Shown one piece after another: positions 7,690-15,326 of a DNA stretch of 64,000 nt (position 1 is the first letter of the stretch; every line of letters starts with the position of its first letter). The DNA comes from Actinomycetota bacterium. Lineage in GTDB: Bacteria > Actinomycetota > Acidimicrobiia > Acidimicrobiales > AC-14. Location: positions 89,663 through 153,662 of the forward strand of contig VAWU01000025.1 in NCBI GenBank assembly GCA_005888325.1, in the 5' to 3' direction. The notes under the pieces were generated by a model that saw nothing but the letters and a program-made list of their open reading frames with translations, searched no databases and was not told the DNA's origin. The position numbers and the translations under genes are program-made.

Positions 7690-8658
7690 ATGACCAAGGG
7701 GGCGCGGCCCTGGATCGGCATCGACCTGGGCGGCACCAAGGTCTTCGGCGTCGTTCTCCACGGCGAGGAGGTCACGGCCGAGGCCAAGCGCAAGACGCCG
7801 GTGGCGGCCGGGCTCGACGGGGTCGTCGACACGATCGCGGGCGTCGTCGCCGACCTCGGCGGGCCGGGCGCCGCCGGAGGAGTCGGCGTCGGAGCCCCAG
7901 GTGTCGTCGATCACACGCGCGGCACCGTGCGCCGGGCGCCCAATCTGACCGGCTTCGACGCCGAGGTCGAGCTGGGCCCGCAGGTCTCCAAGGCCCTCGG
8001 CGGGGTCGACGTGCGACTCGACAACGACGTGAACGTCGGCGTGCTCGCGGAGCACCGGATGGGTGCGGCCCGGGGGGCCCGCGAGCTGCTCGGGGTCTGG
8101 GTGGGCACAGGCGTCGGGGGCGGCGTGGTGCTGGACGGTGTCCTCCGCCGCGGGCCGTCCGGGATCGCGGGAGAGATCGGTCACACCGTCGTGCATCCGG
8201 GGGGGCGCATCTGCGGTTGCGGCTTCCCCGGCCACCTCGAGGCGTACGCCGGCCGGGGATCGATGGAGCGGGAGGCCCGCGAGCGGCACGCGCACGGCGC
8301 GCCGACCGCACTCGTCGACCTCGCGGACGGCGGGTCCGGGCGCAAGCCGGGCCGGATGACGTCGGGCGTGTGGGCCAAGGCCCTCGCCGCCGGCGACCCG
8401 GTCGCGGAGGAGCTCATCGACGACGCGGTGATCGCGCTCGGCGCCGCCGTGGTCTCCGCGGTGACCTTGCTCGACCTCTCCGTGGTGGTCATCGGCGGTG
8501 GGCTGGGCGACAAGCTCGGTCCGTCGTTCGCGGGCCGGATCGAGCAGGCGGCGCGCGACGCGCTCTACATCCGCGGATTTCCGCTGCGCGTCGTGTCCGC
8601 GCAGCTGGGCGACCGGGCCGGCGCGATCGGCGCCGCGCTCATGGCCGCGGCCGGCTGA
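7690..8658 (+). CDS. ROK-family sugar kinase (glucokinase-like)
   Basis: 322 residues, ATG start; CAGATT 6 nt upstream could be its -10. The N-terminal phosphate loop GIDLGGTKVFG and the ROK core LLGVWVGTGVGGGVVLDG...GEIGHTVV are clear, so it should phosphorylate a hexose with ATP. The zinc-site motif usually written CxCGxxGCxE reads CGCGFPGHLEAY here: the third Cys is His. That may keep zinc binding with a changed ligand. It has no repressor-type HTH N terminus, so it is an enzyme rather than a regulator. Its stop abuts that of the convergent thioesterase in TGATCA. The substrate is not determined. Confidence 0.9.
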   Translation: MTKGARPWIGIDLGGTKVFGVVLHGEEVTAEAKRKTPVAAGLDGVVDTIAGVVADLGGPGAAGGVGVGAPGVVDHTRGTVRRAPNLTGFDAEVELGPQVSKALGGVDVRLDNDVNVGVLAEHRMGAARGARELLGVWVGTGVGGGVVLDGVLRRGPSGIAGEIGHTVVHPGGRICGCGFPGHLEAYAGRGSMEREARERHAHGAPTALVDLADGGSGRKPGRMTSGVWAKALAAGDPVAEELIDDAVIALGAAVVSAVTLLDLSVVVIGGGLGDKLGPSFAGRIEQAARDALYIRGFPLRVVSAQLGDRAGAIGAALMAAAG

Positions 8659-9468
8659 TCAGGCGCGCGCGGCCAGGACGAGCGCGAGCTGGCGCGACTG
8701 CGCAAGCAGTCGACCGTCGCGCGACCAGAGCTCGCCGTCCTCCTCGGCGAAGCCCTCGGCGGAAAGGCGGCTGGAAAAGGTCACCAGGTACCAGTCGTCG
8801 TCGTGCGCGTCCGCGGGAGGCGCGGCCCGCAGGTGCACGGTCAGGTCGATGGTCGGCACGCCTGCCACCAGGCCGATCCGGTTGAACATCGACGGCAACC
8901 AGAAGTCCATCATGGCGGTGGCGAGGACGGCGTCGAGCCGCCGCGGCTCGACGAGGCGGATCCACCCACCCACGTGCGCGGCCGCGTCAGCCGTGAAAGC
9001 CGGCCGGGCGCCGATGGCCCACCTCGTCTCGATCTGCGTGAAGATCGGGGGCACCTCGCCGGGACGCACGGCCTCGGTGCACCTCTCGGGCGGCGGCACG
9101 TCGGGCATCACCGCGTCGTTGTACGCCGGCGCCGGCCATGCCTTCGACAGCGCACCGATCGCGATCGCGACGAGCCGGCCGTCCTGCGTCATGCGCGCGG
9201 TGACGGTGGACAGCGACCTCCCTCGCCGCTCGACCGCGGTGGTGACCCGCACCGGGCCCTCGGCCGGCGCCTCGAGGTAGTGCACGGTGAGCGACCGGGG
9301 GGCCCGCTCGCCATCGGCGGTCGCCTCGACGAGCGCCCGAAGGAGCATGGCCGCGAGATAACCCCCGTTGGGCCCGCGGAAGACCCACCAGGCGCGTGCG
9401 ATGCGGCCCTCGAACGTGGTGTCGTCGACCCGCGTGAGCGCGGTGTCGAGGTCGAACCTCGTCGTCAC
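8659..9468 (-). CDS. Acyl-CoA thioesterase-like protein (double hotdog)
   Basis: 269 residues from GTG at 9468, which overlaps the upstream LigD-type gene by GTGA. Two-domain hotdog protein of the TesB/4HBT_3 type common in actinobacteria: an N-terminal RAWWVFRGPNGGYLAAMLLRAL helix region, SLTVHYLEAPAEGPV in repeat one, and DAVLATAMMDFWLPSMF followed by TIDLTVHLR in repeat two. Such proteins hydrolyse or bind acyl-CoA; the chain length is unknown. Coupling to a DNA-repair polymerase gene is odd functionally but is shown directly by the overlap. Confidence 0.8.
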   Translation of the reverse strand: MTTRFDLDTALTRVDDTTFEGRIARAWWVFRGPNGGYLAAMLLRALVEATADGERAPRSLTVHYLEAPAEGPVRVTTAVERRGRSLSTVTARMTQDGRLVAIAIGALSKAWPAPAYNDAVMPDVPPPERCTEAVRPGEVPPIFTQIETRWAIGARPAFTADAAAHVGGWIRLVEPRRLDAVLATAMMDFWLPSMFNRIGLVAGVPTIDLTVHLRAAPPADAHDDDWYLVTFSSRLSAEGFAEEDGELWSRDGRLLAQSRQLALVLAARA

Positions 9469-10475
9469 GTCTCTTTGCGTGCCCGGCTGGGCTGCACGCG
9501 ACTGGGCTCGCCACGCTGCTTGGCGAAGTGGGGTGGCCATGGCGCGTCGCCCAGCCCTCCGGCCTCGTCGCGCGCCGCCAGCTCGAGAAGGGGGTCGAGC
9601 GAATAATGGTGATCGTCGATGGCCGCGCCCGCGTCGCCCCGCTCCTTCACGCGCGCCGGCACCGTCGCCAGCGTGAGGTCTGACGGCTCGACGTCGGGCA
9701 CCTCGTCCCACGACAGCGGACACGACACGCGGCCCTCGGGGTTGTTGCGCACCGAGTAGACCGATGCGACCGTGCGGTCGCGCGCGTTCTGGTTGTAGTC
9801 GATGAACACCCGCTCGCCCCGCTCCTCCTTCCACCACTTCGACGTCGCCAGCTCGGGGAGGCGGCGCTCCACCTCCCGACCCAGCGCCAGCGCCGCCCGG
9901 CGCACGCTGTAGAAGTCCCACCGGGGCTCGATGCGGACGTTGACGTGGATGCCCCGCGAGCCCGACGTCTTCGGGAAGCCGACCAGCCCGTGCTCATCGA
10001 GCACTGCACGCGCTTCCATCGCGACGCGACGCACCACGTCGAACGCCACCCCGGGCTGCGGGTCGAGGTCGATACGGAGCTCGTCGGGATGGTCGACGTC
10101 GGATCGCCGCACGGGCCACGGGTTGAGGTCGAGGCAGCCGAGGTTCACCGCCCAGACGAGGTGGGCGACGTCGACGGGGCAGAGCTCCTCTGCGTCGCGC
10201 CCGCTGGGGAACGAGACGGTCACGGTCTCGAGCCATTCCGGTCGCTTCGCCGGCACCCGCTTCTGGAAGAAGAACTCGCCCTCGGCGCCGTTGGGGAACC
10301 GCTTGAGCACGGTCGGGCGCTCGCGTACGCCGACCAGCGCACCGGCACCGACCGCGATGTAGTACTCCACCAGGTCGAGCTTGGTCTCACCGCGCGCCGA
10401 GAAGAACACCTTCGAGGGGTTCGACACGGTGAGGGTGCGGCCGTCCACCTCGACGTCGATTGCGTCCCGCGGCAC
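9465..10475 (-). CDS. LigD-type polymerase/primase domain protein (NHEJ), stand-alone
   Basis: 336 residues from GTG at 10475. Homologous to the polymerase domain of bacterial DNA ligase D: SNPSKVFFSARGETKLDLVEYY, RPTVLKRFPNGAEGEFFFQKR and the catalytic acidic motif ELRIDLDPQPG (DxD), then TSGSRGIHVNVRI and DYNQNARDRTVASVYSVR. No ligase or nuclease domain is attached, as in actinobacteria that encode the activities separately. It would add nucleotides at broken ends during non-homologous end joining with Ku, which is not in the window. TACTGT 6 nt before the GTG suggests a leaderless message sharing its promoter region with the divergent acyl-CoA dehydrogenase. Confidence 0.9.
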   Translation of the reverse strand: MPRDAIDVEVDGRTLTVSNPSKVFFSARGETKLDLVEYYIAVGAGALVGVRERPTVLKRFPNGAEGEFFFQKRVPAKRPEWLETVTVSFPSGRDAEELCPVDVAHLVWAVNLGCLDLNPWPVRRSDVDHPDELRIDLDPQPGVAFDVVRRVAMEARAVLDEHGLVGFPKTSGSRGIHVNVRIEPRWDFYSVRRAALALGREVERRLPELATSKWWKEERGERVFIDYNQNARDRTVASVYSVRNNPEGRVSCPLSWDEVPDVEPSDLTLATVPARVKERGDAGAAIDDHHYSLDPLLELAARDEAGGLGDAPWPPHFAKQRGEPSRVQPSRARKET

Positions 10476-10481
10476 CGACGA

Positions 10482-10491
10482 ACAGTAACCT
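10482..10491. promoter_or_regulatory. Overlapping divergent -10 boxes (LigD-pol / acyl-CoA dehydrogenase)
   Basis: ACAGTAACCT holds TACTGT on the minus strand (10487-10482, 6 nt before the GTG at 10475) and TAACCT on the plus strand (10486-10491, 6 nt before the ATG at 10498). The two boxes share the central TA, so the whole divergent spacer is 22 bp. Confidence 0.55.
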
Positions 10492-10497
10492 CGCACC

Positions 10498-11715
10498 ATG
10501 TCCACCACCGTCGAACCCACGGTCGCGGCAACAGATCGCGCGACCGAGCAGGCCGTCGCCGAGCGCGTCGACCAGCTGTTGTCGGAGCACCCGCCCAAGC
10601 ACACGCACCCGCGCGAGTTCCTCGGCCACCAGTTCGACCGGGGGTTGGCATGGGTGCAGTTCCCCGAGGGCCAGGGCGGCCTCGACGCCAGCCCCAAGCT
10701 CCAGAAGCTCGTCGACGAGCGGCTGCGGGCCGCGGGTGCGCCGTTCACCGCGATGCGCAACCCGATCGGGCTCGGCATGGCCGCGCCCACGATCGTCACC
10801 CACGGCAGCGAGGACCAGAAGCGGCGCTACCTACGACCGTTGTTCACGAGCGAGGAGATCTGGTGCCAGCTCTTCAGTGAGCCCGGCGCGGGCTCCGACG
10901 TGGCCGCGCTCGCGACGCGGGCGCAGCGCGACGGCGACGAGTGGATCGTCAACGGTCAGAAGGTGTGGACCACGCTCGCGCACACGTCGAGGCGCGCCCT
11001 GCTCATCGCGCGCACCGATCCCGACGCCCCGAAGCACCGCGGCATGACCTACTTCGTGCTCGACATGCATGCACCGGGCGTCGAGGTGCGGCCGCTGCGC
11101 CAGATCACCGGTGAGGCGGAGTTCAACGAGGTCTACCTCACGGAGGTGCGCATCCCCGACGCCGAGCGCCTGGGTGGTCTCGGTGAGGGCTGGCACGTCG
11201 CCCTGACCACGCTGATGAACGAGCGCGTGTCGATCGGCGGCGCCATCGCGCCGCGCGGTGGCGGCCCGATCGGCGAGGCGGTGCACCTCTGGCAGCAGCG
11301 CGCCGACAAGGACCCCGTCATGCGCGATCAGCTCACCCGGCTCTGGGTCGAGGCCGAGGTCAACCGGCTCACCAACATCCGCGCCTCACAGTTGCGCACC
11401 CGCGGCACGCCCGGCCCCGAGGGCTCCACCGCGAAGCTCGCCTTCGCCGAGCTCAACCAGCGCATCTTCGAGTTCTGCGTCAACCTGCTCGGTCCGAACG
11501 GGATGCTCTACGGGAGCTACGAGATGACGCGACCCGAAGAAGCCGCGCTCAGCGGACGCGACGTCCACAAGCTCTTCTTGCGAACGCGCGCCAACTCCAT
11601 CGAGGGCGGCACGTCCGAGATCATGCGCAACATCCTCGGCGAGCGCGTGCTCGGCCTGCCCGGCGAGCCCCGCGTGGACAAGGACGTCCCATGGAGTGAC
11701 GTCCCCAGGAGCTGA
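10498..11715 (+). CDS. Acyl-CoA dehydrogenase
   Basis: 405 residues. FAD-dependent alpha,beta-dehydrogenation of an acyl-CoA thioester. Family blocks are present: CQLFSEPGAGSDVAALATRA (FAD/substrate loop), WIVNGQKVWTT, AEFNEVYLTEVRIPD, and the C-terminal NSIEGGTSEIMRNILGERVLGLP. It belongs to the actinobacterial group acting on branched, steroid or otherwise unusual acyl chains (FadE-like), judged from overall shape only. The 3' end is part of a 33-bp tandem duplication, so the last seven codons and the stop are repeated just after the gene. Confidence 0.92.
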   Translation: MSTTVEPTVAATDRATEQAVAERVDQLLSEHPPKHTHPREFLGHQFDRGLAWVQFPEGQGGLDASPKLQKLVDERLRAAGAPFTAMRNPIGLGMAAPTIVTHGSEDQKRRYLRPLFTSEEIWCQLFSEPGAGSDVAALATRAQRDGDEWIVNGQKVWTTLAHTSRRALLIARTDPDAPKHRGMTYFVLDMHAPGVEVRPLRQITGEAEFNEVYLTEVRIPDAERLGGLGEGWHVALTTLMNERVSIGGAIAPRGGGPIGEAVHLWQQRADKDPVMRDQLTRLWVEAEVNRLTNIRASQLRTRGTPGPEGSTAKLAFAELNQRIFEFCVNLLGPNGMLYGSYEMTRPEEAALSGRDVHKLFLRTRANSIEGGTSEIMRNILGERVLGLPGEPRVDKDVPWSDVPRS

Positions 11716-11759
11716 GTCGTCCCCTGGAGCGACGTCCCCAGGAGCTGAGACGTCCTTCC
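11692..11759 (+). repeat. 33-bp tandem duplication of the acyl-CoA dehydrogenase 3' end
   Basis: Two copies with a 33-bp period (11692-11724 and 11725-11757); the start of a third (TGGAGC) follows at 11760. Because the period is 11 codons, copy 2 repeats WSDVPRS-stop in the same frame beyond the real stop. Complementary CCAGG/CCTGG segments inside could form a weak hairpin. Confidence 0.75.
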
Positions 11760-11856
11760 TGGAGCTCGATCGTGCCTACACCCCCTCGCTGAACCGCCCG
11801 TCGGGCTGGGCCTTCTGCATCATCCTGCTCAGGTCATCCCGCCGAAGGACCGATGA

Positions 11857-12045
11857 ATGAACCAGGGCATTCGGCCAATGACGACCGAAGGGATGGTGAG
11901 GCAGATGGATGCGCGGTTGGATTGGCACCCGACAGAAGCCGAGGTGCAGGCGATCATCGAAGAGCTGCGCCCGGTCCTCGCGGCGATGGCCGAGCGTCAG
12001 AGCCTCCAGATGACCGAGCGGCCCGAGCCGACCCGCTCGGCCTGA
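11857..12045 (+). CDS. Small hypothetical protein
   Basis: 62 residues, ATG at 11857 with GAAGGA 7 nt upstream; an alternative ATG at 11853 opens another frame without protein-like composition. Sequence includes RLDWHPTEAEVQAIIEELRPVLAAMAERQ, likely two short helices, acidic and soluble. No family recognised. It converges with the minus-strand gene ending at 12049. Small size makes this a moderate call. Confidence 0.45.
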   Translation: MNQGIRPMTTEGMVRQMDARLDWHPTEAEVQAIIEELRPVLAAMAERQSLQMTERPEPTRSA

Positions 12046-12048
12046 GCG

Positions 12049-12333
12049 TCAGCGGTCGCGCAACCAGGGCCGCAGCACCACGAAGGACGCCTGCGGGCTG
12101 TCCGGATCGAAGTGAAGCTCGAGGATTCGCTCCTTGCGCTCGGGATCGAACACCTGCTGGAGGCCGCGGGCGACCGACGCGAGAACCGCCCCGGCCGCGG
12201 TGCGGCGCCGCCAGCGATCGATGGCACCGATCGCGCCGGTACCGTCGGGCGGAACGAGGGGCCGGTACTCGAAGAGGCGATCGTTGATCGACAGCGCTTG
12301 CAACGGGTCGTCGGCGCCGAACGGATCGTCCAC
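12049..12333 (-). CDS. Small hypothetical protein after DUF1003
   Basis: 94 residues from GTG at 12333, 10 bp after the DUF1003 stop, so the last gene of the MgtE-N/DUF1003 unit. Contains LSINDRLFEYRPLVPPDG, then RWRRRTAAGAVLASVARGLQQVFDPERKERILELHFD and ends SFVVLRPWLRDR. No signal peptide or membrane segment. The codon pattern agrees with its neighbours, which supports it as real. Function unknown. Confidence 0.6.
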   Translation of the reverse strand: MDDPFGADDPLQALSINDRLFEYRPLVPPDGTGAIGAIDRWRRRTAAGAVLASVARGLQQVFDPERKERILELHFDPDSPQASFVVLRPWLRDR

Positions 12334-12343
12334 CGCGAAGAGC

Positions 12344-12829
12344 CTACCGCTCGGCCGTCTCCCGCTGGACGTCGGCGAGGCGAGCGGCGATGCGGTCGAG
12401 CGCCCGCTCGAGATCGTGGTTGGTGACGACGTCGGCCAACGCGAGCCGGATCGACACCAGCTCGCGCGCGAGGAACTCCGTGTCGGCCAGCGCCCGGGCA
12501 TTGACCTCGCGATCGCGCTCGATCTCCTCCCGGTCGCGATCGGCCTGGCGGTTCTGCGCGAGCAGGATCAACGGCGCCGCGTACGCAGCCTGCGTCGAGA
12601 ACGCGAGGTTGAGCAGGATGAACGGATAGGGATCCCATTGCAGCCGGGCGGCGGCCACGTTGATCGAGATCCAGAGGATCACGAGGACGGTCTGGGCGAC
12701 GAGGAAGCGGGCGGTGCCGAGGAGCCGGGCGATGGCCTCGGAGAATCGACCGAAGGCCTCGGGGTCGTAGTGGATGCCGAAGCGGATGCCCCCGCGCGGC
12801 TTCGACAGGTCCTCCCGCCGTCTCACCAC
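12344..12829 (-). CDS. DUF1003 membrane protein
   Basis: 161 residues. Two transmembrane helices (RFLVAQTVLVILWISINV and YPFILLNLAFSTQAAYAAPLILL) followed by the DUF1003 hallmark AQNRQADRDREEIERDREVN and a long charged coiled helix. The family is placed next to a soluble MgtE-N/CBS protein in many actinobacteria, including the Rv1231c-Rv1232c pair of M. tuberculosis as I recall it. That same order is seen here with a 34-bp gap. The biochemical role is not known; a link to divalent cations is only an inference from the neighbour. Confidence 0.92.
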   Translation of the reverse strand: MVRRREDLSKPRGGIRFGIHYDPEAFGRFSEAIARLLGTARFLVAQTVLVILWISINVAAARLQWDPYPFILLNLAFSTQAAYAAPLILLAQNRQADRDREEIERDREVNARALADTEFLARELVSIRLALADVVTNHDLERALDRIAARLADVQRETAER

Positions 12830-12863
12830 CGGTGCACCGCCCCTGTCGCGCGGGTCGCGGCGC

Positions 12864-14069
12864 TCACCGGTCCCGCCAACCCTCGGGCAGCACCCGGTCG
12901 AGCACGTCGTCGACCGTGACCGCCCCCACCAGCCGGCCGCCCTCGTCGCAGACCGCCACCGCCACCGCGTCGTACGCCGCGAGCCGCTTGGCCACCTCGG
13001 CCTCGGGCAGGTCGGGCAGCACCGGCTCGTTGCCGTCGTCGATGCAGTCGACGATCGCCGACGCGGGACGCTCCCGTAGCAGGCGCTGGAAGCCCACCGC
13101 GCCGATGTAGGGACCGGTGGGCGTCTCGGTCGGCGGGTGCACCACGAAGACCTGGGCGGCGAGGGCGGCGGCGAGGTCGACGTCGCGCAGCCGCGCCAGC
13201 GCCTCGGCGACGGTCGTGTCGGGGCCGAGCACCACCGGCTCGGGCGTCATGAGGCCGCCCGCGGTGTCGCCCTCGTACTCGAGCAGCCGTCGGAGGGGGA
13301 GCGCCTCCTCCGGCTCCATGGCCCGCAGGAGCTCGTCGCGCTCGCCGACCGGCAGCTCCGCCAGCAGGTCGGCTGCGTCGTCCGCCTCCATCTGCTCGAG
13401 CACGTCGGCCGCCCGTTCGATGTCGAGGCTCTCGATCAGGCGCACCTGCTCGTCCTCGGGAAGCTCCTCGAGCACGTCGGCCAGACGCTCGTCGTCCATC
13501 GCCTCGGCGAGCGCCCGCCGCCGTTCGGGCGCGAGGCCCGCGATCCGTTGCGCCATGTCCGCGGGATGGAGCTCACGGAACTCGGCCACCTGGCGGGCCT
13601 CGGGCCCCACGTCGAACAGGGCCGCGGCCTCGTGCCACGGGGTGATGCGCGCCGCCCGCCGCCTGCGCAACAGGCCGCGTGGGCCCACGGAGACGGCCGC
13701 GACCTCCCAGGATCGGTAGCGGCCCGTGACCGCTTGCAGCGCCAGGTCGTTCACCACGTCCGCGCCGGACGGGCGGTCGAGCACGTCGCGCCGTGCCAGC
13801 AGCTCACCCGGGCGCAGCGCGAAACGGCGAAGGTCGACCGTTCCCGAGCTGAGGCGGATCCCCGACGCGTCGATCTCGCCGACGCGGTTGGCGTTCACGA
13901 AGATGCGGCGGCGCTGCACCGAGGCCACGAAACCGAGCACACGCGGCGGCGCGCCCGGGCTGGAGGGCGAGAGGACGACGTCGTCGAGGCGCCCGATGGC
14001 CACCCCTTCGGCGTCGAGGAGGGGCAGGCGCACCAGCCGTGACACGTAGATCGGTGCCGACCCGCTCAT
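12864..14069 (-). CDS. Soluble MgtE N-terminal domain/CBS-pair protein with PRC-barrel-like N terminus
   Basis: 401 residues. In order: a beta-rich segment (about 1-140) resembling a PRC barrel (VSRLVRLPLLDAEGVAIGRLDDVV), an MgtE-N superhelix of repeated ERA-D-VLEQ and LxELP units (about 160-260), the signature EEALPLRRLLEYEGDTAGGLMTPEPVVL and a CBS pair to the end. The membrane channel domain of true MgtE is missing, so this is a sensor or regulator rather than a transporter. CBS pairs commonly bind adenosine nucleotides. TAGGGT 6 nt before the ATG (14076-14081) points to a leaderless first gene of the unit with DUF1003 and a small protein. Confidence 0.9.
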   Translation of the reverse strand: MSGSAPIYVSRLVRLPLLDAEGVAIGRLDDVVLSPSSPGAPPRVLGFVASVQRRRIFVNANRVGEIDASGIRLSSGTVDLRRFALRPGELLARRDVLDRPSGADVVNDLALQAVTGRYRSWEVAAVSVGPRGLLRRRRAARITPWHEAAALFDVGPEARQVAEFRELHPADMAQRIAGLAPERRRALAEAMDDERLADVLEELPEDEQVRLIESLDIERAADVLEQMEADDAADLLAELPVGERDELLRAMEPEEALPLRRLLEYEGDTAGGLMTPEPVVLGPDTTVAEALARLRDVDLAAALAAQVFVVHPPTETPTGPYIGAVGFQRLLRERPASAIVDCIDDGNEPVLPDLPEAEVAKRLAAYDAVAVAVCDEGGRLVGAVTVDDVLDRVLPEGWRDR

Positions 14070-14075
14070 GTGCGC

Positions 14076-14081
14076 ACCCTA
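14076..14081 (-). promoter_or_regulatory. TAGGGT -10 box, leaderless type
   Basis: TAGGGT on the minus strand lies 6 nt before the ATG at 14069. Confidence 0.5.
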
Positions 14082-14089
14082 GGACGGTC

Positions 14090-15028
14090 TCAGAGAGCGG
14101 CGATGGACTGCCGGGACATCCGCGGTCCGAAGCGCGGGGCGGTGACTCCCCCGGCCTCCAACAGGCGGATCACCCGGCCCCGGTGCCCGCGATAGGGCTC
14201 GAGCAGCTCCAGCATGCGCGCATCGTCGCCGCGGGGCTCGCCGGTCAGCGCCCACGACACCTGATGCGGCAGGTGGTAATCGCCGATGCTCACGGCGTCG
14301 GCGTCGCCCAGGGCGACGATGGCCACCTCGGCTGCGGTCCACGCGCCCACGCCGGGGACCGCCCGCAGGCGGCGGTGGGCGTCGGCGACCGGCAGGTGGA
14401 CCGCCTCCTCCAGCCGGGGTGCCACCGCGTTCACCCGCCGCAGGGTGTCGGCCCGGCGGCGCTCCACGCCGAGGGGGTGGAACGCCCAATACGGCGCAGT
14501 CGCGAGCGCCGCCGGGCGGGGCGGGACGAGCATGCCCGCGTCGCCCGCCGGGCCGGGCGCCCGTTCACCGAACCGCCGCAACAGGCCGGCGTAGGAGCGG
14601 CGGGCCTCCCGCCCCGGAACCTTCTGCTCGAGGATGGACGGCACCGCGGCCTCCACCACGGCCTTCGAGCGGGCGATGCGCAGGCCGGGCAGGCGCCGGT
14701 GCAGCGCGCGTAGTAGAGGATGCTCGGGGCGGAACCCGCCGCAGGTGTCGTGACACCCCACGAGCTCGGGCGCGGCGTCGAGGGCCCACGCCGCCCCCGG
14801 TCCCCACGCGCGCACCCGCACCTCGCTCCCCTCGGCGGTGAGCCGCACGGCGGCCGGCCCGTCGGGTGTGCGGGTCGCCCGCCACACCCCGTCCGGCCCG
14901 ACGCGCATCGAGGGGTCGAGACGACCCCGCCGCAACCAGCCCAGCGTGAGGCGGAGGTCGACCTCGTGCGGCGGACGGATGCACCGCTCGAGGGGTGCGC
15001 TCCTCGCTGCGCTGCGGTGCTCGCTCAC
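14090..15028 (-). CDS. AlkA-type DNA-3-methyladenine glycosylase (HhH-GPD)
   Basis: 312 residues from GTG at 15028, overlapping the upstream stop (GTGA). Base-excision repair glycosylase: the N-terminal AlkA_N-like half is followed by SILEQKVPGREARRSYAGLLRRFG and the helix-hairpin-helix LRAVPGVGAWTAAEVAIVALGD, then SIGDYHLPHQVSW with the catalytic Asp. It should remove alkylated purines. Its codon-coupled partner is the 89-residue protein upstream. The last part (EPYRGHRGRVIRLLE) is typical of the family. Confidence 0.88.
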   Translation of the reverse strand: MSEHRSAARSAPLERCIRPPHEVDLRLTLGWLRRGRLDPSMRVGPDGVWRATRTPDGPAAVRLTAEGSEVRVRAWGPGAAWALDAAPELVGCHDTCGGFRPEHPLLRALHRRLPGLRIARSKAVVEAAVPSILEQKVPGREARRSYAGLLRRFGERAPGPAGDAGMLVPPRPAALATAPYWAFHPLGVERRRADTLRRVNAVAPRLEEAVHLPVADAHRRLRAVPGVGAWTAAEVAIVALGDADAVSIGDYHLPHQVSWALTGEPRGDDARMLELLEPYRGHRGRVIRLLEAGGVTAPRFGPRMSRQSIAAL

Positions 15029-15294
15029 CGGCCGACCACGGGCACCCACCGGACACCACCGCGCGGTCCCGCCGTGCGCACCTCGAGCAGCTCCGGCCGC
15101 AGGGCGCGGGACCGGCCGTCGGCGTCGCGCAGGCCCACCGACCCGTCGGGCTCGCGACGCGAGACCGTGCCCTCCTGCCATCGGCGCGCGGCCGACCGCC
15201 GGAAGCGGACGGTGTCGCCCTGGCTCAGGCCGACGTCGTCGAGGCTGGGCCTGGACGCGTCGAACAGGTTGGGCTGGTCCGACCGCGGGGGCAC
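15025..15294 (-). CDS. Small hypothetical protein coupled to the glycosylase
   Basis: 89 residues from GTG at 15294, with TACGAT 6 nt upstream on the same strand (15301-15306), so probably a leaderless first gene. Contains DQPNLFD near the N terminus and then a beta-rich part (LSQGDTVRFRR, WQEGTVSRREPDGSVGLRDADGRSRALRPELLEVR) that could be a small SH3-like barrel. The glycosylase gene overlaps its stop, which implies joint translation and perhaps a role in the same repair step. Not a family I can name. Confidence 0.65.
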   Translation of the reverse strand: MPPRSDQPNLFDASRPSLDDVGLSQGDTVRFRRSAARRWQEGTVSRREPDGSVGLRDADGRSRALRPELLEVRTAGPRGGVRWVPVVGR

Positions 15295-15326
15295 GGCGTC
15301 ATCGTAGAGGGGGGCTGTGACAGGGG

